Shown piece by piece: positions 1-7,763 of a stretch of DNA of 18,856 nucleotides. The stretch is taken from NCBI GenBank assembly GCA_040387375.1, contig JAZKDW010000005.1:1-18856 (forward strand). The letters are read 5' to 3'. This DNA is from JAZKDW01 sp040387375 (lineage in GTDB: Bacteria; Pseudomonadota; Gammaproteobacteria; Burkholderiales; Burkholderiaceae_D). Made by a program: the position numbers and the translations under genes. The first letter of the stretch is position 1; every line of letters starts with the position of its first letter. The notes under the pieces were generated by a model. It saw nothing but the letters and a program-made list of their open reading frames with translations, was not told the origin of the DNA and ran no database searches.

Positions 1-66
1 GCCGGACGCAAAGCGCCCCGCCACGACGACTTGACCTACTGGGATAGGCTCTTAACGCAATCAGCT
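1..66. other. Non-coding left edge, downstream of aspS
   Basis: These 66 bases follow the aspS stop codon in the direction of transcription. I see no start codon with a ribosome binding site, no full hairpin with a T-tract and no recognisable coding sequence. A short interrupted inverted repeat (CCTA-6 nt-TAGG, about 35-48) is present but too small to call a terminator. In related betaproteobacteria a NUDIX gene (nudB) often follows aspS; if so here, it begins beyond the window edge. Confidence 0.4.
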
Positions 67-1872
67 TTATGCTTTGACGATCGGCTCGACATTGCGCAAG
101 CGGATATGCAACTCTTTCAACTGCTTTTCCTCTACCATCGACGGCGCTTGCGTCAGCAAACATTGCGCACGCTGGGTTTTCGGGAAAGCGATCACGTCAC
201 GGATCGATTCGGCGCCGGTCATCATCGTCACGATGCGGTCCAGTCCGAATGCAAGACCGCCATGCGGCGGCGCGCCGTATTGCAGCGCGTCGAGCAGGAA
301 ACCGAATTTCAGCTGTGCTTCCTCGGCGTCGATTTTCAGCGCACGGAATACCTTGCTCTGCACATCGGCGCGATGGATACGCACTGAACCACCGCCCAGT
401 TCCCAACCGTTCAACACCATGTCGTAGGCTTGCGAAATCGCGCGGCCCGGATCGGTTTCAATGAAGTCTTCATGCCCTTCCTTGGGCGCCGTGAACGGGT
501 GGTGCAACGCGACCCAGCGGTCAGCTTCTTCATCATGTTCGAACATCGGGAAGTCGATCACCCACAGCGGACGCCATACGTCATCGAACAGGCCATTCTT
601 CTTGCCGAAATCGCTATGGCCGATCTTCACGCGCAACGCGCCGATCGCATCGTTGACAATCTTTGCCTTGTCAGCGCCGAAGAAAATCAGGTCGCCATCC
701 TGGGCGCCGGTTTGCTCGATGATTTGCGCCAGCGCGGCGTCGTGCAGGTTCTTCACGATCGGCGATTGCAAACCGTCGCGGCCCTTGGCTTTTTCGTTGA
801 CCTTGATATATGCCAGACCCTTGGCGCCGTAGATCGCGACAAACTGGGTGTAGGCATCGATCTCGGAGCGCGGCATGGCGGCGCCGCCCGGCACACGCAA
901 GCCGACAACACGGCCGCCCTGCATGTTGGCCGCGCCGGAAAACACCTTGAACTCGACGTCGGCCATGACTGCCGTCAGGTCGGTAAATTCCAGCTTGACG
1001 CGCAGGTCCGGCTTGTCCGACCCGTACAGCGCCATCGCCGTGCCGAAGTCCATCACCGGGAACGGATCCGGCAGATCAACGTCCAGCGAATTCTTGAACA
1101 CGATGCGCAGCATGTTTTCAAACATGTCGCGAATTTCCAGCTCCGACATGAACGAGGTTTCGCAGTCGATCTGGGTAAATTCCGGCTGGCGGTCAGCGCG
1201 CAGATCTTCATCGCGGAAGCACTTCGTGATCTGGTAATAACGATCGAAATTGGCAACCATCAGCAATTGCTTGAACAATTGCGGCGACTGCGGCAAGGCG
1301 AAAAAGTGGCCGGCATTGACGCGCGACGGCACCAGGTAATCGCGGGCGCCTTCCGGGGTAGACTTGGTCAGCATCGGCGTTTCGATATCGATGAAGCCAT
1401 TCGCATCGAGGAACTTGCGCACTTCCATCGTCACCTTGTAACGCAGGCGCAGGTTATTTTGCATTTGCGGGCGGCGCAGATCGAGCACACGATGTGTCAG
1501 TCGTGTCGTTTCAGACAGGTTATCGTCATCGAGCTGGAATGGCGGCGTGACCGATGGATTCAGCACTTCCAGCTGATGCGCCAGCACTTCGATCTTGCCC
1601 GAGCCTAGATTGGCGTTGGCGGTACCTTCGGGACGAAGCCGCACCACACCCGTAATACGCAGGCAAAATTCGTTCCTCACCGACTCGGCAGCCTGGAACA
1701 CATCGGCACGATCGGGATCGCAAACGACCTGGACCAGGCCTTCCCGGTCGCGCAGGTCGATGAAGATGACACCGCCATGGTCGCGCCGGCGATGAACCCA
1801 GCCGCACAGGCTGACAGTTTGTCCAAGAAGCACCTCAGTGGTGAGGCCGCAGTATTGAGTTCGCATTGACAT
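67..1872 (-). CDS. aspS: Aspartyl-tRNA synthetase, bacterial type, probably non-discriminating
   Basis: Class II aminoacyl-tRNA synthetase that charges tRNA-Asp with aspartate in the cytoplasm. The 601-residue length is normal for the bacterial type. An N-terminal OB-fold anticodon-binding domain (about 1-110, with CGWVHRRRDHGG) is followed by the catalytic domain carrying class II motif 2 (FRDEDLRADRQPEF, from about 219) and motif 3 (GLAFGLDR, about 539-546), with the bacterial GAD insertion between them. I chose the ATG at 1872 (protein begins MSMRTQYCG) because a GGAA-type ribosome binding site lies about 8 nt upstream; a TTG at 1878 and an ATG at 1866 are alternatives. His32 and Gly83 match the pair (His31/Gly83) reported for the non-discriminating Pseudomonas aeruginosa enzyme, where E. 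coli has Leu and Lys. It would then also make Asp-tRNA-Asn for GatCAB; that is inference. It lies 67 bp after the DUF502 gene and is probably co-transcribed with it. Confidence 0.97.
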   Translation of the reverse strand: MSMRTQYCGLTTEVLLGQTVSLCGWVHRRRDHGGVIFIDLRDREGLVQVVCDPDRADVFQAAESVRNEFCLRITGVVRLRPEGTANANLGSGKIEVLAHQLEVLNPSVTPPFQLDDDNLSETTRLTHRVLDLRRPQMQNNLRLRYKVTMEVRKFLDANGFIDIETPMLTKSTPEGARDYLVPSRVNAGHFFALPQSPQLFKQLLMVANFDRYYQITKCFRDEDLRADRQPEFTQIDCETSFMSELEIRDMFENMLRIVFKNSLDVDLPDPFPVMDFGTAMALYGSDKPDLRVKLEFTDLTAVMADVEFKVFSGAANMQGGRVVGLRVPGGAAMPRSEIDAYTQFVAIYGAKGLAYIKVNEKAKGRDGLQSPIVKNLHDAALAQIIEQTGAQDGDLIFFGADKAKIVNDAIGALRVKIGHSDFGKKNGLFDDVWRPLWVIDFPMFEHDEEADRWVALHHPFTAPKEGHEDFIETDPGRAISQAYDMVLNGWELGGGSVRIHRADVQSKVFRALKIDAEEAQLKFGFLLDALQYGAPPHGGLAFGLDRIVTMMTGAESIRDVIAFPKTQRAQCLLTQAPSMVEEKQLKELHIRLRNVEPIVKA

Positions 1873-1939
1873 ATTCAATTTCCAGTTTCAGGTTCTTCGG
1901 TGCCGCCTCCGGCGACAGCCTTATTGCAGGGTCTTGGCT

Positions 1940-2584
1940 TTAATGTACCTGGCTGTTCACTTTAGCCGGATCGACAATTAATTTTTTTGAAAAATTTTCG
2001 GGCGATACCACACCCATGGATACGATATATTTCAGCGCCTCATCGACATTCATGTCGAGTTCGATCGTGTCGGCCCTGGGCATCATCAGGAAAAAACCGG
2101 AGGTCGGATTCGGCGTCGTCGGCACATACAGGCTGACGTAGTCTCCCTGCAGATGATTTCTCACGTCGCCACCGGGCACACCGGTCACGAAAGCAATTGT
2201 CCATGACCCCTGCCGTGGATATTGCACCAGCACCGCTTTGCGAAACGCATTGCCGGAAGAGGAAAACAAGGTATCGGACACCTGCTTGACGCTGGAATAA
2301 ATCGAACTGACCACCGGGATGCGGGTGAGCAGTGCTTCCCATGCATGCACTACCTGCTTGCCGATGAAATTGCGCGTCGCCAGACCCGTCAGGAAAATGA
2401 TTACCAGCGTCAGGATCGTACCCAGCCCAGGAATGTGAATTCCAAACAACTGCGGTTCGGGCCGCCATTTCTCGGGCAGCAATAGCAGGGATTGGTCCAT
2501 CGTCCCGATAATCAGGTTTAATACCCATAGCGTAATTGCCAAGGGAACCAGAATCAGTAAACCGGTGATGAAATATTTACGCAT
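1940..2584 (-). CDS. DUF502 family inner-membrane protein
   Basis: A 214-residue membrane protein of the DUF502 family (COG2928), whose molecular function is not established. Two hydrophobic segments are visible near the N-terminus (about 5-27 and 52-72). A conserved soluble part follows, with RIPVVSSIYSSVKQV (about 89-103) and VPTTPNPTSG (about 154-163), which I recognise as family hallmarks. The start is ATG; the upstream sequence (GATAGAAAAAG) gives only a weak ribosome binding site, and in-frame stops exclude a longer protein. It sits 57 bp after fmdB and 67 bp before aspS on the same strand. I recall the order fmdB - DUF502 - aspS as common in Burkholderiales, so an operon is likely. Identity of the family is secure; the role is unknown. 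Confidence 0.9.
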   Translation of the reverse strand: MRKYFITGLLILVPLAITLWVLNLIIGTMDQSLLLLPEKWRPEPQLFGIHIPGLGTILTLVIIFLTGLATRNFIGKQVVHAWEALLTRIPVVSSIYSSVKQVSDTLFSSSGNAFRKAVLVQYPRQGSWTIAFVTGVPGGDVRNHLQGDYVSLYVPTTPNPTSGFFLMMPRADTIELDMNVDEALKYIVSMGVVSPENFSKKLIVDPAKVNSQVH

Positions 2585-2641
2585 CTTTTTCTATCGTTAG
2601 GCACGCGGCATGCATGCATGTTCCTGCTTCAGGCAGACGGA

Positions 2642-2980
2642 TCAGCTTTCACTGGATTTGGCAACGGCAGCGGGCGCCGCGCTTGCCGGGGCAGCGGCAG
2701 CGGGTGAGGCCGACTCAGCGGCGCCCGAGTTGGCAGCATCCGCCTTGGCTCCCGCCTCACCAGCGACGACAGGCGCCGTCGCTACGGCGGGGGTTGATCC
2801 ACCACGGAAATCCGTGACGTACCAGCCCGTACCTTTGAGTTGAAAGCCCGCGGCGGTGAGTTGTTTCTTGAATGTCGGTTTTCCGCAGGAAAGGCATTCT
2901 GTCAACGGTGCATCTGACAGTTTTTGCAACACATCCTTGGCAAATCCACACGCTTCGCAGCGATAAGCATAAATCGGCAT
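2642..2980 (-). CDS. FmdB-family zinc-ribbon regulatory protein with alanine-rich tail
   Basis: A 112-residue protein beginning MPIYAYRCEACG, the typical start of the FmdB/CxxC_CxxC_SSSS zinc-ribbon family. Two CxxC pairs (Cys8/Cys11 and Cys29/Cys32) should bind one zinc ion. The motif FQLKGTGWYVTDF (about 46-58) is typical of the longer FmdB proteins of proteobacteria. From about residue 62 the chain is a low-complexity Ala/Pro/Ser/Glu tail, probably disordered. The family is named after a putative regulator of formamidase in Methylophilus; its general role in bacteria is not known, and no direct DNA-binding function is shown here. It is first in a probable fmdB - DUF502 - aspS operon and is preceded by a promoter-like site inside an inverted repeat. 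Confidence 0.9.
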   Translation of the reverse strand: MPIYAYRCEACGFAKDVLQKLSDAPLTECLSCGKPTFKKQLTAAGFQLKGTGWYVTDFRGGSTPAVATAPVVAGEAGAKADAANSGAAESASPAAAAPASAAPAAVAKSSES

Positions 2981-3004
2981 TAAATTTCTCGCAAAAATCG
3001 TCTA

Positions 3005-3027
3005 AAACCCTGAATTATAAAGGGTTT
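3005..3027 (-). promoter_or_regulatory. Inverted repeat surrounding a consensus -10 box, upstream of fmdB
   Basis: Read on the minus strand, the perfect 7-bp arms AAACCCT and AGGGTTT flank a 9-nt centre that contains TATAAT (plus-strand positions 3014-3019). The box lies about 33 nt upstream of the fmdB ATG, a fitting place for a sigma-70 -10 element. No good -35 hexamer is visible at 16-18 nt, so the promoter may be weak or need an activator. The symmetry around the -10 box could be an operator. It could also be only a small hairpin, since no clean T-tract follows directly. Confidence 0.4.
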
Positions 3028-3095
3028 CTATCAGACTTTCGGGAGATTATCTATTGCGCCCCGAACAAGAACATGAATCCCGGAAAGCGAGTGCC

Positions 3096-4520
3096 TCATG
3101 CGGTCACCGATTTGCCGACATGCTGCGGCACCAGCGAGCCGCCAATCATGCCGGCAAAGCTGACCAGCAATCCGGCCAGTTGCGGCGGCCATATCGAGTC
3201 GCCGCCAAATATTTCCATCAGGATCCAGGACGACAGTCCGCCGATGGCGGCGAACAAGGCGCCTTGCGTGGTCGCGCCCTTCCAGTACAAACCCATGACC
3301 AGCGGCACAAATGCGGCGACCAGCGTCACCTTGTAGGCATTGCTGACCATGTCGTAAATCGACATGCCCTGCGACGCCAGCGCGAAACCGGTTACCGCAA
3401 TGGCAAAACACACCACCACAACCCGTGTGGCGAACAGCAGTTGCCTGTCGTTCATCGGGAAAAACTCACGGATCACGTTTTCGGTCAGCGTGATGCTCGG
3501 GGCCAGCAAGGTGCCGCTGGCGGTCGACATGATGGCCGATAACAGCGCGCCAAAAAACATCACTTGCGCGAACACTGGCATATTGTTGAGAATCAGCGTC
3601 GGCAGGATCATCTGCGAATCGGTATCGATGAGCGAGGCGACCATTTTGGGATCGATCAGCAAAGCGGAATAGGCCAGAAACATCGGGATGAACGCGAACA
3701 GGAAATACAGTACACCACCGGCGACCGCCCCGGTCACGGCGGTGTTTTCCGACTTGGCCGACATGACACGCTGGAAAACGTCCTGCTGTGGAATCGAGCC
3801 AAACATCATCGTCACCGCCGCCGCCGTGAAAGCCAGAATATCCCTGGATGTCAGCGCCGGCGCAAATTCAAATTTACCCGCCGCGGCCGCATGGGCGATG
3901 ACCTTGTCCGCGCCGCCAGCCAGGGTCGACACCACATAAGCGATGTACAGCATGCCGGCGACAATGATGATCATCTGGAAAAAATCGGTCAATGCAACCG
4001 ACCACATGCCGCCGAACAGTGTGTAGACCAGCACGATGCTCGCGCCCAGCACCATGCCCATGGAGACGGAAATCACGCCTTGCGACAAGACATTGAACAC
4101 CAGACCCAGCGCGGTAATCTGCGCGGACACCCAGCCAAGGTAGGAAATGACGATGCAGATCGAAACGATGATTTCGACAGTGCGATTGTATCGCTGGCGA
4201 TAATAATCGCCGATGGTCAGCAGATTCATCCGGTATAGCTTGCGGGCGAAAAACAGCCCGACCAGAACCAGGCACATCGAGGCGCCGAACGGGTCTTCGA
4301 CGACACCGCGCAAGCCCTCCTTGACAAATTTGGCGGAAATGCCAAGGACGGTTTCGGACCCGAACCAGGTCGCAAACACAGTTGCAATCACGATATACAG
4401 CGGCAGCGACCGGCCGGCATTGGCGTAATCGCCCGCGTTTTTAACCCGGGTTGCGGCGTACAGGCCAATGCCAATCGATATGGCCAAATAAAGTATGACA
4501 AAACCGACTAGCGTGCTCAT
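3096..4520 (-). CDS. Sodium:solute symporter (SSS family), substrate unknown
   Basis: A 474-residue polytopic inner-membrane transporter of the SSS family (COG0591, relatives of PutP/PanF), expected to couple uptake of an organic solute to sodium entry. Hydrophobic segments run through almost the whole chain, starting at residues 3-22. Recognisable family landmarks are GDYANAGRSLP after the first helix (about 30-40), TWFGSETVLG (about 51-60) and AIMSTASGTLLAPS (about 329-342), whose Ser/Thr residues correspond to the sodium-binding helix. The ATG start is preceded by a near-perfect AGGAGG (4525-4530). The gene stands between ubiB and fmdB and has its own -10 box, so it is probably a separate unit. 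I cannot assign a substrate: proline, pantothenate, acetate and others are all possible in this family, and no catabolic neighbour helps. Confidence 0.9.
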   Translation of the reverse strand: MSTLVGFVILYLAISIGIGLYAATRVKNAGDYANAGRSLPLYIVIATVFATWFGSETVLGISAKFVKEGLRGVVEDPFGASMCLVLVGLFFARKLYRMNLLTIGDYYRQRYNRTVEIIVSICIVISYLGWVSAQITALGLVFNVLSQGVISVSMGMVLGASIVLVYTLFGGMWSVALTDFFQMIIIVAGMLYIAYVVSTLAGGADKVIAHAAAAGKFEFAPALTSRDILAFTAAAVTMMFGSIPQQDVFQRVMSAKSENTAVTGAVAGGVLYFLFAFIPMFLAYSALLIDPKMVASLIDTDSQMILPTLILNNMPVFAQVMFFGALLSAIMSTASGTLLAPSITLTENVIREFFPMNDRQLLFATRVVVVCFAIAVTGFALASQGMSIYDMVSNAYKVTLVAAFVPLVMGLYWKGATTQGALFAAIGGLSSWILMEIFGGDSIWPPQLAGLLVSFAGMIGGSLVPQHVGKSVTA

Positions 4521-4524
4521 GCAC

Positions 4525-4552
4525 CCTCCTGGAAAATTTTCACCGAATTATA
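4525..4552 (-). promoter_or_regulatory. -10 box and strong ribosome binding site of the symporter gene
   Basis: A consensus TATAAT (plus-strand 4547-4552) lies 26 nt upstream of the symporter ATG, and AGGAGG (4525-4530) ends 4 nt before it. The -35 region is poor (CCTGTT at 17 nt spacing). The predicted leader would be very short, about 20 nt. The position between the ubiB stop and the symporter start supports independent transcription of the transporter. Confidence 0.5.
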
Positions 4553-4618
4553 GCGGGCGGAAAGAGGAAAACAGGTAATCGGCAAAGCTTGGTCAGCGCA
4601 AAAAGCCACACGATGCCG

Positions 4619-6193
4619 CTAATTCAATAACAAACCCCAGCGCAACGCAAGTTGCACCAGCAAAATTCCGCCGAGCAAACCACCCCCAAAATACACTGCA
4701 AAGCCGAGCAATAAATTGGTGCGTCGTTGTTCACTGATCAACTGCTTGAGCAAAGCGCTGTTTTCCTTGTGCTGCGGCTCTGCCTGCGCCATCAGCGCCT
4801 GATGCGCAAGACGCGGAAACTGCGGCAACAATTGGCTGTAGCGTGGCGCTTCAGCCTTGAACCGTTCGAGCAGGCCGCGCCAGCCGACCTGTTCGGTCAT
4901 CCAGCGTTCGAGATAGGGTTTTGCGGTTTTCCACAGGTCGAGATCAGGATCAAGCTGCCGCCCGAGCCCCTCGATATTCAGCAGCGTTTTCTGCAACAGC
5001 ACCAGCTGCGGCTGCACTTCAACATTAAAGCGGCGTGAAGTCTGGAATAAACGCAGCAAAATCTGGCCCAGTGAAATGTCGCGCAAGGGGCGGTCGAAAA
5101 TCGGTTCACAACAGGCACGCACCGCGGACTCGAGTTCATCGACGCGCGTGTTTTTCGGCGCCCAGCCAGATTCGATATGCGCTTCCGCCACACGCTTGTA
5201 GTCACGCCGGAAGAAGGCGAGAAAATTCTGCGACAGATAATCCTTGTCGAAATCAGTCAAGGTGCCGACGATGCCAAAATCGAGCGCAATATAACGGCCG
5301 AATGTGGCCGGCGCCACCGATACCAGGATATTCCCCGGATGCATGTCGGCGTGAAAAAAACCATCGCGGAATACCTGGGTGAAAAAAATCTCGACACCAT
5401 CGCGCGACAATTTTTTCAGATCGACGCCTTCCGCAATCAGGCGGTCGATTTGTGAAATCGGTATGCCGTGCATGCGTTCCATCACGATCACCGATTGCGA
5501 ACAATAATCCCAATACATTTCCGGCACCGCCAACAGGGGCGAGTCGGCAAAGTTGCGGCGCAACTGGCTGCCATTGGCGGCCTCGCGCATCAGGTCAAGC
5601 TCGTCATGCAGATATTTATCGAACTCGGCCACCACTTCCCTGGGCTTCAGGCGCTTGCCGTCGGCCCACAGTCTCTCCACCCAGCCGGCGGCGATTTGCA
5701 TCAGCGCGACGTCGGCGTCGATCGACTTTTTCATGCCCGGCCGCAGCACCTTGACGGCCACTTCGGTGCCGTTTTTCAAGGTCGCGAAGTGGACTTGCGC
5801 AATCGACGCGGACGCCACCGGATTCCGTTCGAAATGCGCGAACAATTCGTTGGGATGGGCGCCCAGCGAGGCCGTGATCTGTGCGATCGCGAGGTCGGAA
5901 TCGAAGGGTGGCACACGATCCTGCAATCTGGCCAGTTCGTCGGCAATATCAGCCGGCATCAGGTCGCGGCGCGTCGACAACACCTGCCCGAATTTGACAA
6001 AGATGGGACCGAGCTCTTCCAGCGCGCGGCGCAGGCGCTCGCCGCGCGGCGCCGAGATATCGCGCCAGAAAAATAGCGCGGCAATCGTCTTGGCGGCACG
6101 CGGCCTGGCGAGGCCGGACATGGCAATGTCATCGAGACCGTAGCGGATTGCCACACGCATGATTTTGAAAACCCGCAGGAATTTCGGGATCAT
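4619..6193 (-). CDS. ubiB: UbiB, atypical protein-kinase-like ATPase of ubiquinone biosynthesis
   Basis: Member of the ABC1/ADCK/UbiB atypical kinase-like family, required for ubiquinone synthesis and thought to act as an ATPase helping the Ubi proteins reach lipid precursors at the inner membrane. The 524-residue length fits. Visible features in order are the KxGQ segment (FVKFGQ, about 65-70), the alanine-rich nucleotide loop (VASASIAQVH, about 126-135), the ATP-site lysine in VAVKVLRPG (Lys148), the catalytic-loop equivalent HADMHPGN (281-288), the DFG motif (305-307) and hydrophobic segments near the C-terminus (about 492-520), the expected membrane anchor. All key residues are present. 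The start codon overlaps the ubiJ stop by ATGA, so the two are translationally coupled. Confidence 0.96.
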   Translation of the reverse strand: MIPKFLRVFKIMRVAIRYGLDDIAMSGLARPRAAKTIAALFFWRDISAPRGERLRRALEELGPIFVKFGQVLSTRRDLMPADIADELARLQDRVPPFDSDLAIAQITASLGAHPNELFAHFERNPVASASIAQVHFATLKNGTEVAVKVLRPGMKKSIDADVALMQIAAGWVERLWADGKRLKPREVVAEFDKYLHDELDLMREAANGSQLRRNFADSPLLAVPEMYWDYCSQSVIVMERMHGIPISQIDRLIAEGVDLKKLSRDGVEIFFTQVFRDGFFHADMHPGNILVSVAPATFGRYIALDFGIVGTLTDFDKDYLSQNFLAFFRRDYKRVAEAHIESGWAPKNTRVDELESAVRACCEPIFDRPLRDISLGQILLRLFQTSRRFNVEVQPQLVLLQKTLLNIEGLGRQLDPDLDLWKTAKPYLERWMTEQVGWRGLLERFKAEAPRYSQLLPQFPRLAHQALMAQAEPQHKENSALLKQLISEQRRTNLLLGFAVYFGGGLLGGILLVQLALRWGLLLN

Positions 6194-6768
6194 GCAGCGT
6201 TTCCCTTCAGCCTGTCGATCCGCTTGGCCAGGCGTTCGGCATCATCGCGCAGCCGGGCGACATCACCGGCAAAGTCGGCAACCGCCTGCGGACGTATCAG
6301 CATGGGTTTCTCTTCAAGAAAATATTCAGCAGCATTTTCAGCCAGTTTCCGTGATGTGGATTGAGCGGCATGCAAGGTCGCGCGGGCACCGGCGACGATC
6401 CGGGTGGCGGCAATATCACCCACCCACTTGCTCAGGTCGTCCTCCGCGTCCCATTGCAGCGATTGGCTCAGTTGCGAAATGGTGTTGGCGAAATCGGCGT
6501 CACCTTCGATTTTCACATAAGAAAAAGCCCGGTCGCGATTTTGCGCGATCAGTGGCAAATCCGCCGGCTTGATGCGGATTGTCACGTTTGCTGGTGCGTC
6601 TTCCGCAGCCGACTGCACCAGACCGTCAGGCGCCACTTGCAGCCTGACGATCGCCACTCCGCCATCAAAAACGGCAACTTTGCCGGCATGCGCGGCGAGC
6701 CTGGTTTGTGCCCAGGATTCCTGGACCAGCAAATGGTTGATTGCAGCGGGAATGGGAGAGGAAATCAT
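6190..6768 (-). CDS. ubiJ: UbiJ, SCP2-domain accessory factor of ubiquinone biosynthesis
   Basis: A 192-residue protein with an N-terminal SCP2-like lipid-binding domain. UbiJ is known to form part of the Ubi metabolon, binding hydrophobic ubiquinone intermediates so that the hydroxylases and methylases can reach them. IEGDADFANTISQL (about 87-100) and WDAEDDLSKWVGDIAA (about 106-121) are typical of the family, and the C-terminus is a charged amphipathic helix (DVARLRDDAERLAKR), as in other UbiJ proteins. I chose the ATG at 6768 (protein MISSPIPAAIN) over an upstream GTG at 6801: the GTG lies inside a terminator hairpin and would add an unlike 11-residue extension. The chosen ATG has no clear Shine-Dalgarno sequence because a T-tract directly precedes it. 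Overlaps ubiB by ATGA. Confidence 0.9.
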   Translation of the reverse strand: MISSPIPAAINHLLVQESWAQTRLAAHAGKVAVFDGGVAIVRLQVAPDGLVQSAAEDAPANVTIRIKPADLPLIAQNRDRAFSYVKIEGDADFANTISQLSQSLQWDAEDDLSKWVGDIAATRIVAGARATLHAAQSTSRKLAENAAEYFLEEKPMLIRPQAVADFAGDVARLRDDAERLAKRIDRLKGNAA

Positions 6769-6770
6769 GA

Positions 6771-6809
6771 TAAAAAAAGAAAACCGCCCGTGACAATTCA
6801 CGGGCGGTT
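6771..6809 (-). terminator. Intrinsic terminator between the Tim44-like gene and ubiJ
   Basis: A perfect 12-bp inverted repeat (AACCGCCCGTGA, 6782-6793, and TCACGGGCGGTT, 6798-6809) with a 4-nt loop is followed, on the minus strand only, by TTCTTTTTTTA (6781-6771). This is a textbook Rho-independent terminator for transcripts coming from ubiE and the Tim44-like gene, 37 bp after the latter's stop. It ends 2 nt before the ubiJ ATG, so it could also act as an attenuator limiting expression of ubiJ-ubiB. Confidence 0.85.
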
Positions 6810-6846
6810 CAAGTTTAGCAGCTTGCTACGGATTATTGCATTTGCT

Positions 6847-7755
6847 TCAGGATAATTGTTGAATCCCAGCCAGTACCCAGCCGCCGTTTCCAGACACAGG
6901 TTTTGCAAGATTCCAGACTTCGGCGAAAGGCTCCGCCGATGCGTCCGGGGATTCCTTGATCAGCCCGGTGAATTTTACGCTGGCAAGGTAGTCAGCGCCG
7001 CCGACCTCGATGCCCAGCAATTCAGCATCCAGCGAGACAACATCCGTATTGTTCGGCTGAGCACCACGTTCCTGGATCTGCAAGCGGAGTTCGGCAAACA
7101 TTTCCGGCGCCGTGAACTCGCGGATATCGTTGATATCGGCCTTATCCCAGGCAGCTTGCATCCGGATGAAGTAGGTTTTTGCAGTACGCAGGAAACCTGG
7201 CACATCAAAGTCGGCGGGTATCACCCATTGCACGTTATCCGCCCCGGCAGTATTGCCCGATGATGAGGAAAAGCCTTGCCGAGCGGATGGCTCGAGGCGC
7301 GACCCGATTTCCGGCGTCGTGGATTTGCTGGTGACGCCATCATAAGCACCGGCATAAGCAGGCCGCGCAGCGTCAGGCCCATTCTTGCGACGCATGAACA
7401 TGCGATAGATGAACATGGCCGCCAGTGCAAGCAGCGCCACCATCAGAATCGTGCTGATCATGCTGGCCATCGCGCCACCCAGACCAAGGTGGGACAGCAG
7501 CGCACCCAGGCCCAGACCCAGCAAGGCGCCGCCGAGGATGCCGCGCCATGGGCTGGCGGGTTTCGGCGCCGCGGCAGTAGCCGGCGCTGCGGCGGGTTTG
7601 GTGGCCTGAGACGATTGTGCCGGCGCCTGGCGGGTCACGCCTTGCGACTGCCTGCCGAATGAACTGCCGCCACCCATCCGCTTGGCTTCCGCCTCGGAGA
7701 CAACCATCGTCATCGTGCTCGCCATGACCATCAGGGCGATAAATAATTTTTTCAT
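6847..7755 (-). CDS. Tim44-like domain inner-membrane protein
   Basis: A 302-residue protein with a signal-like N-terminus (KK, then hydrophobic residues 4-19, and a possible cleavage site after AEA near residue 24). A Gly/Ser/Ala/Pro-rich low-complexity stretch follows (about 28-68). Next come two hydrophobic segments (about 71-90 and 97-119) ending in positively charged MRRK. The C-terminal part (about 183-300) is a Tim44-like domain of the type shared with mitochondrial Tim44 and the ribosomal protein mL45. Mitochondrial Tim44 links the import motor to the membrane; the bacterial role is not settled. The gene begins 8 bp after the ubiE stop, and a strong AGGAGG (7760-7765) overlaps that stop codon. 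Its constant company with ubi genes in betaproteobacteria, as I recall it, hints at a role at the membrane near the Ubi machinery, but this is inference. Confidence 0.88.
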   Translation of the reverse strand: MKKLFIALMVMASTMTMVVSEAEAKRMGGGSSFGRQSQGVTRQAPAQSSQATKPAAAPATAAAPKPASPWRGILGGALLGLGLGALLSHLGLGGAMASMISTILMVALLALAAMFIYRMFMRRKNGPDAARPAYAGAYDGVTSKSTTPEIGSRLEPSARQGFSSSSGNTAGADNVQWVIPADFDVPGFLRTAKTYFIRMQAAWDKADINDIREFTAPEMFAELRLQIQERGAQPNNTDVVSLDAELLGIEVGGADYLASVKFTGLIKESPDASAEPFAEVWNLAKPVSGNGGWVLAGIQQLS

Positions 7756-7763
7756 GGTACCTC

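Noticed and set aside
35..48. Short inverted repeat CCTA-6 nt-TAGG as an aspS terminator
   Set aside because: Only four base pairs per arm and no T-tract; too weak to support. It might belong to a dispersed intergenic repeat, but only one copy occurs in this window.
430..1608. A 392-codon plus-strand frame opposite aspS
   Set aside because: It is the mirror of a highly conserved synthetase, has no recognisable domain, and its Arg/His/Gln-rich composition is typical of antisense frames.
6769..6801. An 11-codon longer UbiJ starting from GTG at 6801
   Set aside because: The GTG lies in the terminator hairpin and the extra residues (derived from hairpin and T-tract) are not family-like.
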